DNA of 64,000 nucleotides. It comes from Hansfordia pulvinata. Its lineage: Eukaryota; Ascomycota; Sordariomycetes; Xylariales. The position numbers were made by a program, and so were the translations under genes. The DNA lies in NCBI GenBank assembly GCA_006538405.1, contig BJKQ01000012.1, positions 1,151,001 to 1,215,000 on the forward strand. Direction: 5' to 3'. The notes under the pieces were generated by a model. It was not told the origin of the DNA and did no database searches. It saw only the letters and a program-made list of their open reading frames with translations. This document shows positions 10,604 to 20,311 of this stretch, in pieces (within the stretch, counting starts at the first letter, position 1; each line of letters starts with the position of its first letter).

Positions 10604-11217
10604 AGATGAATCACAATCGAGGTGAATATGAGGCTGGGAGGGTGGGGAATCAGAATGGACGATAATCACTACGATTAGATGTACAGGTTAGAAAAAACGG
10701 GCGTACGGATAGATGGAAGGACGGATTCAACGCATTGGGTGGGCGGATTAGATACTGGTTGATTTGTTGACTTATTTCCTGGAAAAGCTAGCGTTAAATA
10801 TAAAGAAGATACCCGCATCAGTAAGGGGTACTTACCAACTGTGGGCACTTACCAAGTTTGATCTAACTGTTTTCAGATGGCGCGCGCGATTACCTAAGTC
10901 AAATGACGGACGGCGTCGCGGGTGGTGACGAAAATTGTGCAGCGCGACTGGCGGCAGGCGGCAGGGGTCCCGACTGCCGCATGAGTTAGGTACGGATACT
11001 CGTACTCCAGCATGCTCGCTCGTAATGCGATTAGATTCTGCCTCGTTCTTCCACTGCCCTTCCATACCACATTTCCATACTTCGGGTCATCTTCATTTTC
11101 TGCCATCACCACCATCTTTCTTCACCCACCACCACTACCGCATCAGCACCTCCGGCGCATCACCTCCACCACCTTCTTGCTCCTCCTCTTCCTCCCTCTC
11201 CCAACATCCCCTCCGCC
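10604..11217. other. Intergenic, 3' end of multicopper oxidase and GrpE promoter
   Basis: Contains a TACTCGTA motif at 10997. From about 11040 to 11217 the plus strand is strongly CT-rich, the usual composition of fungal core promoters and 5' leaders. Confidence 0.5.
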
Positions 11218-12040
11218 ATGTTCAAGCAAGCTCTTTCCGCCTCCTCCCGAGCTCTCAGCTCCAGGGCCGTCGGCACCGCCAGCGCTGCCGCCAACTCCAG
11301 ATCCTTCGCCGCCCGCCCTCTGCGCACAGCGCTCCCCCAAGCTACCCTGTCCCTCCGCACGCCCATTGCCGCCAGGTGGTACAGCGACAAGCCCGAAGCC
11401 ACCGAGGCCGCCGAGGCAAAGCCCGAAGCCGACGCCGCCGACAAGGCCGCAGAAGACCCTTCGCCCGAAGCTGAGCTCAAGAAGAAGCTTGAGACCAAGG
11501 AGAAGGAGGTTCTCGAGTGGAAGGTGAGCAGCAATCCCAGGGCTCCTGCCTCGTCCCATCCGCTCCGCTCCGCTCCGCACCCAGCCTACTGACCCCCCAC
11601 AGGACCAGTACCTTCGCTCCGTCGCCGATTTCCGCAACCTCCAGGAGCGCACCAAGCGCGAGCAAAAGTCGGCCCGCGACTTTGCCATCCAGAAGTTCGC
11701 CAAGGACCTGGTAGACAGCGTCGACAACCTCGACCGCGCCCTTACCATGGGCCAGGAGAAGCTCGCCACCGACGAGGGCAAGGCCAACGCGGATCTCCAG
11801 AGCTTCTACGAGGGCGTCAAGATGACCGAGGGCATCATGCTCTCCACCCTCACCAAGCACGGCCTCGAGCGCTTCGACCCTGCCGACGAGAAGTTCAACC
11901 CCAACGAGCACGAGGCGACCTTCATGACGCCCATGCCCGACAAGGAGGACAACACCTGCTTCTTCGTCCAGCAGAAGGGCTTCAAGCTCAACGGCCGCAT
12001 CCTGCGCGCCGCCAAGGTCGGCGTCGTCAAGAACGCCTAA
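11218..12040 (+). CDS. mge1: Mitochondrial GrpE nucleotide-exchange factor (Mge1)
   Basis: Two exons, 11218-11523 and 11603-12040, 247 aa. The N terminus is a mitochondrial presequence rich in Ala, Ser and Arg (MFKQALSASSRALSSR) ending near RWYSDKPEA. A long charged helix follows (ELKKKLETKEKEVLEWK), then the GrpE core YLRSVADFRNLQERTKREQ and the signature KGFKLNGRILRAAKVGV at the C terminus. It releases ADP from matrix Hsp70 (Ssc1) during protein import and folding. The length is normal for fungal Mge1 and the frame is clean. Confidence 0.96.
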
Positions 12041-13470
12041 GCGCATTCGCGACCACGACCCGCCCCACTCGCTCGAAACGAGCTGTATCATTATTACTAC
12101 CCAAACCCACGTGTATTTTCTGTACATGACCTCACGTTGACTGCTGCGCTTTGCTCATGTTCGGCGTTGCGCGGACCGCCTGGCCAGGCCGGTGTATAAT
12201 ACCCACGGGACCCCCCCAAAAAAGACATGCTCCCCCCTCATGATAGGATGGATTCCACGGCGACGCGGCATACCTGACCGCTCAGGATCAAAGGAAAAAT
12301 CAGTGCAAGGGTGCCGGATGGGGCGAGACGATATAGAAGAAGGAGAAAGATCGAGGGCACGTGATGCCATTGGCCGAGCACGACTGTATATGAGACCAAA
12401 AGAGTCCGACCCCGTAGCCGGCGCCACCATCTACCCATATTTAATGACGAGAACGAGCCGACCAGGATAGTCGTGCCATCACCGCGCCACGATGCTTCAG
12501 ACCTCGTCGGCGATTGTGAGAGGCGTGGAACAACGCTGTGGCGGAGTCATGGCTGTTGCAAAAGGCTCTGCGATTCCCACGTGATCACGAGTGTCTCTGC
12601 GACTGCCTTCTCGAGGGAGTGCTCCTGCGAACGACGCGGCCCTGCACATCTCGCCTTCGTGCTGTGGGCCTACCCGCCGCCCCGCTCAACCGGTGCTACA
12701 ACGTGAAATCGACAGAACTACATGCTTCAACCAACCCTGCCACCACCAATGCCTTTCCACGTCGCGCATGGTCGGCGCTGCGTACGAGTACTCCGACTCC
12801 CAAGGATCAGCACAAAGCCACACTGAAGCAAAGCCTTTCCCCCAGGTCTCGCTCGCGATTTGCTGGCTGATTGATCCGCTGATGGAAGCGATACACCAAG
12901 CACTCCAGGGGCTTACCTGACGGAGAGGTTTTTCTCTCTTTTTTTCTCGTTTCAGGGCTCGAAAATACAAGAAAGGGCGGGGAAACTCAGCGACGGTCCG
13001 CGCCGTGGGAGTCGCGACTCGTTTTGCAAGCCCGCGTGATGGCCGCCCCAGAAGGTACATATATTTCTTAACGGACCGGGGAAACTTCTGTCTGGTTTTT
13101 TACCCGGGGGTGGTGAAGAGCTGCTGCTGAAAACTACAAGACTCGGGACGTGAGTGCTAGTTCTCCTGGTCGGCGCTGTGTGCGGCGACAAAGCTCTGGA
13201 AACGAGCTCCCGGACTGAAAGAGCGCGAAATGAATGGCCGGCACCTGGTGGGCGGGCGATTTTCGGGACCGAGGCTGGGTGCGGCCCGGCAACCAACATG
13301 TCAAATCACTGAAATGCTTGGGCGAACGTCTCTGGAAACACGCCGCCAATACGCGAACATCCACAAGTCAGAAGACCGGGTCCATGAATTACACTGTAAA
13401 GACTGTGTGGTTTATCCAAGCAAGGTATACGAAAAACGCCCCCCTTATCCCCCAACTCCGTCGTCTCAAT
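12041..13470. other. Convergent intergenic region, no gene seen
   Basis: Lies between the 3' ends of the GrpE gene (+) and the HtrL-like gene (-). It is 1.4 kb long, longer than needed for two terminators. Frames on both strands are short; a TACGAGTA motif occurs at 12783. Confidence 0.5.
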
Positions 13471-15103
13471 TCACAGATCAGCCACCTTCTCCCCCATCAA
13501 CAGGTGCTGCTTGGCTTTTTCCGCATCGTTCTCCACCGAGTTCTCGTCCTGTTCGAGGCTGGCCCGGTACGGGATGTACTTGTCGGTCGGCCGGCAAAGC
13601 ATCTTCTCCCAGACGTCGTTGATGGGAGCCAACCTCTTCTTGAGCGGAGAGTAAACAACCGAGTAGTCCCCGTAAGCCGAGTAGGAAGGGCCCATGTTGA
13701 AGCCGGACCCGTCGTACGGTCCCCGGTCCTTGGGCATCTTGTACTCGGGATCGTCCCTGTTCATGTCGGGCGGATCCTTTGGCCCGCCTGGATAGGGCCT
13801 ATGCATCGGCAGTCCCGGGGCGGCGTTCCACATGGGGATGTAGGACACGGAGCCGGGGTAGAGTGCGGCCATGAAGGAGTACACGAGCTCCTCGCGACCC
13901 ATGTACCAGCCGTTGACGCGCATGATCTCAGCGGTCATGTAGAAACGAGCGAAGAAGTTGAGCATTCCGATAGTGCTGCCGACATGGACGCGCCCGAGGA
14001 AGATGATGCAGTCGAACGCCTTCTTGGGGTCCGTCCAGCATTCATTGTCAATCGTGAAGTGGTTGTCAGGGCCGTACGTGCCCAGCACGATCCCACGATC
14101 GCCTGTAAAGTCGTTCGATCGAGCAAATTTGTCGAGGTCCAGCATGCCGGCGCCAACAGACTCGTCTCCGATATGGCGTCCGCTTTGGCTGACTTTTTCC
14201 CAGAACACATCTTTCCGGTCTCGCAGCGCCGAAACATCCACCCACATGTGTTTACTCGAGCCCCAGACACTGGTCGGAGGTTAGCATGGATCGGACGGTC
14301 GTATCATTTGGTCGCACTTACTTTTCCATGGCAGCGTACCAGCACGCATAGGGCTTGACGTTGTAGACGGCACTGAGGAACGGCTTGGCGTGATGGTCTG
14401 CTGGCGCTCCCTGTGGCGCTCCAGCTCCGAACTCGGGCAAGTGAAGGTCCTTGAAAACCTTGGGCTGCTCGACTTCGTAGTTGTGTTTTTGAACTGCGCT
14501 GGCTGGTATGTCCCAGACGTTGTCCCATTCGGTGACGTAGTGAATATATTTTTCATCGGCCTTGACCTTCGCGTTCCTCTTGAGCATCTCCTTTTTGAGT
14601 TCCGGGGTGGTGAAGACGTAGATTTGCTTGTAGATCTTGACCAGCCTCTCGTACTGCAACATGTAGTTGTCGAGAGGCCGGCGCGTGTGTCGCTCCTTTG
14701 GATCATCTGATACATCGACGTAAAAGGCTGTGACGACGGTAGGGGCGTCCTCGCGGATGGGGGTTTTCAAGGACTTCGTCCGATACTCCAGCTTGTCATC
14801 GGGAACATTGAGGCCCAAGAACTCGTTCTGCCACTGAGCTGCCCTCTTTCCGTAAGGTTGAGGGAACGGTTTCAGCCAGGTGCGAGGGTCGTACTTCTTC
14901 TCCGGCTTTTTGTCACCGAGCTGGTAGGACGGTTCATCCAGGGGCGTGTTTTCGGGTGGTTTGGATTTCGCATTACAGACGGCGACAAGCTGTTTCTTCC
15001 GGGCCTCCGGTGTCAGACCGCGAGGGCTCACGGCCGGATGGCCCAGAGTCTCGGCGGCCAATGCCAGCAGGAGGAGGCAGGCGTGAGGTATAGTGAACTT
15101 CAT
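13471..15103 (-). CDS. Secreted HtrL/YibB-like protein, 526 aa
   Basis: Exon 1 is 15103-14322 and exon 2 14269-13471 (minus strand), 1581 nt. I start at the ATG that gives the signal peptide MKFTIPHACLLLLALAAETLG; an upstream in-frame ATG at 15166 would put 21 extra residues ahead of it. The central part follows the HtrL/YibB plan: PTVVTAFYVDVSD, a segment DNYMLQYERLVKIYKQIYVF, the positive region TTPELKKEMLKRN, then YNVKPYACWYAAMEK and KHMWVDVSALRD, corresponding to the hydrophobic WIDxG-like motif of the family. The C-terminal half (TYGPDNHFTIDNECW, then FFARFYMTAEIMRVNGWYMG and REELVYSF) resembles the part containing the acidic substrate site of these glycosyltransferase-fold proteins. The family has no firmly established activity; a role in extracellular or Golgi glycan chemistry is inference. 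A TATA-like ATATTTAAGG lies about 70 nt upstream. Confidence 0.7.
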
Positions 15104-15625
15104 CTTTTCGGCTTGCGTGTTGTGACGCTTGAGAGACGGTGAACAGAATGACGAACAGGGCGGCACGGACCCTTAAATATTCGACCGAGCTGTGTTACGT
15201 CCGTACTGTGCTACGTCGGCGCTCTCTGAGCGAGTTGGTTCTGCGACGCCGGTATCCGCCACGCTTTGTTGGCCAACCTGGAACAACAAAGGTTGACAAA
15301 CCCAAACTATCGCATATCCATGCAGATAGCAGCAAACCCATGCTCTATCACATTTGGCCGCAGTCTCAACCAGGCCGGGGTGAGGTGAGCTGACTCAGCT
15401 GAGGTACAGTTTGCCTCAGACAATGGGCGATGCCTTATGCAAAAGTCGTACGTACAAACTGCGTGCGTCTCTGCAAGGGCGATGCGCACCTGCAAGCATC
15501 GTGTGTGCCTGCAAGCGCGGAGCGTTTGTTTGTGGAAGCCTGGAGGGGGGGGCAAACGGGCCAACGCCTTCATTCACCTTGCTTCGGCCGAGTCGCGTGG
15601 CGCTTCAGTGAAGCCGCATCTCGTA
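15104..15625. promoter_or_regulatory. Upstream region of the HtrL-like gene
   Basis: The element ATATTTAAGG (minus strand, 15171-15180) is 70-80 nt upstream of the ATG at 15103 and is a plausible TATA box. The remainder up to the Arp6 stop codon contains no recognised gene. Confidence 0.45.
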
Positions 15626-17044
15626 TCAGTGAAGCCCGGAAAATTTTCTTGCCAGCCAGGTGCTTCCGTACTCCTCGTATTCTTGCTTGGACACGGCCAG
15701 CGACTCGAGAGCAGCAGGCTGGCAGCAGAGGTTGGCTGCGCCGCGCCAGGTATGCAGGACAGGGTCATGCCCCGCCGCAACGCGGATGAAACATTCGGCG
15801 GGTAGGCGCTCGACCAGATCGCAATAAAGACGATCGATCAGGCCAGGGAGGCAAGCATTGCCGCCAACAACGATGAGATTGGCAGTCAAAGAAGGCCACA
15901 ACCCGCGCGGAAGGGCGCGGAGAGAGGCCTCGATCAGGTCGGGAAGGCCAGGCTGATCGCGCAGGCCAACATCGGCCGGGTGGAAGAGAACCTCGGGGAC
16001 GGCGAAGCGCTCGTTGCGCAGGGTCAGGATATCTTCGTCGCGGGCCACCAGGCGGCGGGCACGAGAGGCGGCCTCGGGGTCATGATCGCGCAGTATGCCG
16101 CGGCGGCGGGTGTGGAAGTCGGGCAGTACGTAGTCCTTGGCAATGGGGTTGGTAGCGAAGGCGGGTCGGCGGTCACCGCGAGTGCCCTTCCAGCAGCTGT
16201 CCAGGTCGGCCGCGAAGTCGAGCGAAACATACGAGGCCTGCTCCTTGATGTCGTTGACAATGTACGTGTCATTGCGCATGTCGTAGTGACGCAGGGAGAG
16301 CAGGCGGGTCAGGTAGTTTGTGAGCAGCTTGCCGCCAACATCGAGGCGGCGGACGGCAGGGTGAATGGGGCGGCCCTGCAGGACGGGGGTGACGGTGGTA
16401 TGCGAGTAGCCGGAATCGACAATCATGACGACCTCGGAGGGCAGCTGGGCGATGTAGCCGGGGGCGCGAGGGGTGCGGAAGATGGCCTGGATGTCGCAGT
16501 ATGCGTTAAGCGAGGGACCTGCAATCAGGGAATCCGTCGGTTAGCGTTTGCCTTTTCCATTTCCATTGGGGGGGCCGCCCGCAAGGCAGGCGCCGCACTG
16601 ACCGTTGACGCGCGCGTAGCTGGCGAAGCCAAACTCCTCAAAGACCATCTGGTCGCAGTTGGCCTGCAGGACGGGCAGGGCGTTGGGCTGCTCGGCAAGC
16701 AGCAGACGCGTCTCGGCCGGGTCGCAGCGCTGGGGGGCCGAGGCGTCGAAGAACTCGCGCTCCCAGATCTCCCTCTGGGCCTCCCAGTTGACGATGAAGC
16801 CCTTGTCGACGGGGCGGCGCAGGGCGAGCTCGCCAAAGTCCGGGCAGGCGTCGAGCTCGGAGCCGACGTACGTGTTGCGGTCGCGGTCGCGGGCGATGCA
16901 GTTGGGGATGACGCGGGGCTCGCCGATCTCGTCTGACGGGTGGTGCGAGACGAAGCCGGCCTTGATGGAGGAGGCGCCGTTGTCGAGGACGAGCGTGCGC
17001 GAGGGCGGCGCCGCGGCGGCGGTCTTGGACTTGCGGGGAGCCAT
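15626..17044 (-). CDS. arp6: Actin-related protein 6 (SWR1 complex subunit)
   Basis: Exon 1 17044-16603, exon 2 16518-15626; 444 aa after splicing a single intron with GTCAGT donor. Actin-fold motifs are visible: LVLDNGASSIKAGF (phosphate loop 1) near residue 20, IVDSGYSHTTVTP (phosphate loop 2) in exon 2, and LIVVGGNACLPGL (adenosine loop). The C terminus SKQEYEEYGSTWLARKF matches the Arp6 end (the D/E-YEE-G region). Arp6 works with Swc2/Swc6 in SWR1 to exchange H2A for H2A.Z and is nuclear. Length and insert pattern fit Arp6 better than actin (375 aa) or Arp4. Confidence 0.9.
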
Positions 17045-17544
17045 GGTCAAGCAGAGGCAAGGGCGGGCGTGATCATAGTGAGCAACGCGGGCGAGATGAG
17101 CGTCGTCGAGCAGAGGGGCGAGCCGGGATGAGGAGAGGAAAGGGACAGCTTGAGGTGGTGATGAGCTGTGGTGGGGGGAGATAGCAAGAAATGAAATTCG
17201 ATATGAGCTGCGGTCCGGGGAAGCGACGCCGGCGGGTTGGCAGGTGGGTCGCGTGTGTGACTGCGCCTGCCCTGCGAGAATCATCCCGAAGTACGAGTCA
17301 CTCGCAACTGCGGCTGTTTGGCTGCTGCCTCACAATTTGGCGGCCACGATGGCTTCAATACCAGAACTTTTCAACTTGAGTACCAGGCTCGGTCACATAT
17401 TACAAGGGGACGAGTTCATTGCGACAGGCACGCCATTCCAGTATATACATCAAATATTGAAAGATATGTACAGCAGACAACCCCCGGACCACAAACTCAA
17501 GCCACGTACAGCATAGGTATCATATCACATCCCACCACGTCACA
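17045..17544. other. Intergenic between Arp6 and the ankyrin gene
   Basis: Five hundred nt: Arp6 promoter (minus strand, starts at 17045) followed by the 3' end of the ankyrin gene. Nothing else recognised. Confidence 0.5.
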
Positions 17545-19751
17545 TCACAGCGCCACCGCCGCCTGCACAGCCGGCCGCGCCGCCGCCCACTCGTCGACGG
17601 CGGTCGGCCTCTGCTTGTGGCGGCGCTCGTACATGATGGCGCGGCAGATCTCGAGGGCGCCGTTCATGCGGGTGTCGTCGCGGGCGAGGGCGAGCTGGCG
17701 GTCGAGCACCTCGAGGACGCCGAGGCCGGAGGAGGCGTTGCGGGCGTGCGGGTTGGCGCCGAGGTCCAGCAGGGCGCGGAAGGCGATCTTGTGCCCCGTG
17801 CGGGCCGCCACGTGCAGCGCCGTCTCCCCCGCGCGGTTGCGCCGCTCCGGGTCCGCCCCCGCGGCCACCAGCCGGGCCACCACGTCCGCGACGGACCCGT
17901 CCTCCCCCTTGCCGTCGGCCGTGTGCGCCGCGAAGGCCATCAGGGGCGTGGCGCCCGACCGGCCTTCGTGGTGGTTCGGGTCCGCGCGCGCGTGCAGCAG
18001 GCCCTCGAGCAGGTCGCGCCGGTGCCGCAGGGGCCCGTTCAGCGTCTTGTCCTTGTCCTCGTCGCTGTACTGCTCCCAGGTGCGCTTGGTGGCCGCCGCG
18101 GTCGACGACGCCGACACCGGGCTGGTGGTGGTGGTGGTAGTGGTGTTGGTGGCCATTGCTTCTGCTGCTGCTGCTGCTGCTGCCGTCGCCGCCGCCGAGT
18201 GGTGCCGGGGCAGCTTGCGCCCGAACGCGTGCTCGTGGATCGGCCGCAGGCCCAGCACCACCTCGGCCAGCGCGTGCAGCGCATTGCGGCCCGACGGGTC
18301 CTCGGCGTGCGGGTCCGAGCCCTCGACCGACGTCGCCCGCCAGATGAGCCGGAGCAGCTCCTCGTGCTCCCTGATGCGCAGGTCCGCCGCGCTCTGCTGG
18401 CCTGGCCGCCACCGCGGGGGCCGGGAGGAGGAGGAGGCTGCCGGCGACGTCGGCGACGCAGACGACGCAGACGCAGACGACGACGACGGCGAGGATGATG
18501 ATAGTGGCGATGGTGGCGATGAGGGCCAGAAGGACGACGACGGCTGGCTCAGCATCGTGATGTTGACGATGCGCCGCAGCTTCTGGACCGAGGGCGGCGG
18601 CGGCGACGAGCCCGTCCGGCCCACGGGGCGGCTGGCCAGGGGCCGGACCCCGAAGGCGTCGCGGCGGTTCAGGCGCCGCGGGTCCAGGCCGGCCGCCAGC
18701 TCGCGGATGGCCTCGTGGCGGGCGCCGCGGACGCGCAGCAGGTGGAAGATGTTGCGGCCGTAGCAGTCGGTGGCGAGGATGTCGCAGCCGGCGTCGCGCA
18801 GGCTCTGCAGCACGCGGGCCAGGGGCGAGTCGTCGTGGAACCAGCACGGGTGCAGGACGTGGAGGAACGTCTGCCCTGCCGTGTTGGCCGCCATGAGCTG
18901 CTGCCGCTGCTTCTGCTGCTGCTGTCCCTGCTGCTGCCCATGCTGCTGCTGCTGTCCCTGCTGCGGTAGGAGGGCCTGGGCCACCAGCTCGGGCAGGACG
19001 GGCTGGAAGTCGGCGCGGGCGGCCAGCAGGTGGTAGGCCGAGTTGCCAAAGTCGTCGACGAGGCTGAAGTCGAACGAGTCGAGCCACGAGGTCCGCGGCT
19101 GCTCGAGGTCCGCGGCCTGGCACCGGCCCCGCGCCGGCCACAGGTGCGCGGCGCCCGCCGCCAGCTCGTCGTGCACCGCGCACCAGCACCGCCGCGCCCG
19201 GTGCGCCTCCGCCTCCGACTCGGCCCCGGACCCGGCCCCGGCCCCGGCGCCGCACCGGCTCCGCTGCTGCATCATGAAGTCGCGCTCCAGGAAGTCGCCC
19301 GGCAGCGCGCGCGTCGCGCCGCCGTCCAGGCCCAGCAGCAGCAGCAGCCGCGCCGCTTCTCCCCCGTCGTGATGGTCGGCCACTGGCGAGCCGTCCCACT
19401 CCCCCTCCCCCTCCCCGTCCCTTTCCCCCGCCACCGCCGCCGCCGCCGCCGCCATGTCTCGTACCACCCCGTCCCGGCCCCAGGTGCACCGCTTCAGCAG
19501 GTGATGGACGTCCCGGACCTGCGTCAGGGTGCGCTCGGGCAGCTTGCGGAAGAGGCTGCTGGCGATGCTGGTGTAGGACGAGGCGGTCTCCTCGGTGTCG
19601 CGCCGTGGGAGCCTGGGCCAGCGGGGGAAGCGGTGCGAGGGCGGGCTCTGCTCTTCCTTGACTGCCCCGTCATTGGCGCCGGCCTGGTCGTAGTCGCCGT
19701 CGTCGTCGTTATCAGCTCTGGCGGCGTCGTGGCGGTGGCATGCGTCCTGCA

Positions 19752-19789
<38 letters not shown>

Positions 19790-20311
19790 TTCGTCTTCGG
19801 CGTCGGCGGCGGGGGGGCTGTCGCCGTGCCCGCCGCCGGCTCGGTGGCGGCTTGCGCTGCTATTATCGTCTCTGGCTGCTGTGCGTCTCGGGGCCTCTCG
19901 AGCCAGCCGCTGCTGGCCGAGAGGCCTCTCATGCGGGTGCGCCTGTCCTCCTCGGTCTGGGGGCGCACCCATCGCGACTCCTTGCCGAGGGCCTTGTTGA
20001 GGAGCTTTTGGGCCGAGTTGGACCTGAGGCGCGACGGACGGTCAGCTTGAACATAGGCGGGCGGCGGCGCGGCCCGCCAGCGTGACGGGGACCGATGCTG
20101 GGGGGGAAATCAACCGAGCGCGGGCCGGTTTTGGGGGGGGATTATCGTACCCTGACTTCTCCCCGATGACGTTGAGGATGTCGGGGATGGGGAGCTTTGT
20201 GTAGATGTAGAGGCGGTTGAGCTGCCTCTCGTGGGGCTTGGTCCACTGCTTGGGCCTGCCGCCAAAGTTGGTGTTGGTGGCGCCGGACGATGTCGGCGAT
20301 GCCTTGACCAT
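17545..20311 (-). CDS. Ankyrin-repeat protein with conserved N-terminal motif, 879 aa
   Basis: Exon 1 20311-20151 and exon 2 20023-17545, GTACGA donor, 2640 nt with no stop. The short first exon encodes a conserved-looking basic and hydrophobic head (RPKQWTKPHERQLNRLYIYT, then IPDILNVIGEKSG); it resembles the N-terminal modules of fungal regulators such as Clr5-type proteins, but that link is weak. Ankyrin-type repeats are clearest at the C terminus (GATPLMAFAAH and GETALHVAARTGHKIAFRALL with LDLGANPHARN, about residues 720-830); earlier weaker units are NSAYHLLAARAD, GQTFLHVLH and GRNIFHLLR. Low-complexity inserts coded by microsatellites (poly-Thr, poly-Gln, poly-Ser, poly-Ala) split the repeats. 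Ankyrin repeats mediate protein-protein binding; partners cannot be inferred. Confidence 0.85.
18915..18962. repeat. CTG/CAG repeats in the ankyrin gene (poly-Gln)
   Basis: Imperfect CTG runs on the plus strand that encode a Gln-rich stretch (QQGQQQQ type). The frame stays open. Confidence 0.8.
19751..19788. repeat. (CGT)n microsatellite coding poly-Thr
   Basis: About twelve CGT/ACG units in exon 2 of the ankyrin gene, read on the minus strand as consecutive Thr codons. Confidence 0.9.

Noticed and set aside
17318..18763. 481-codon frame opposite the ankyrin gene
   Set aside because: Antisense shadow in GC-rich coding sequence; no motif, while the minus strand has ankyrin repeats.
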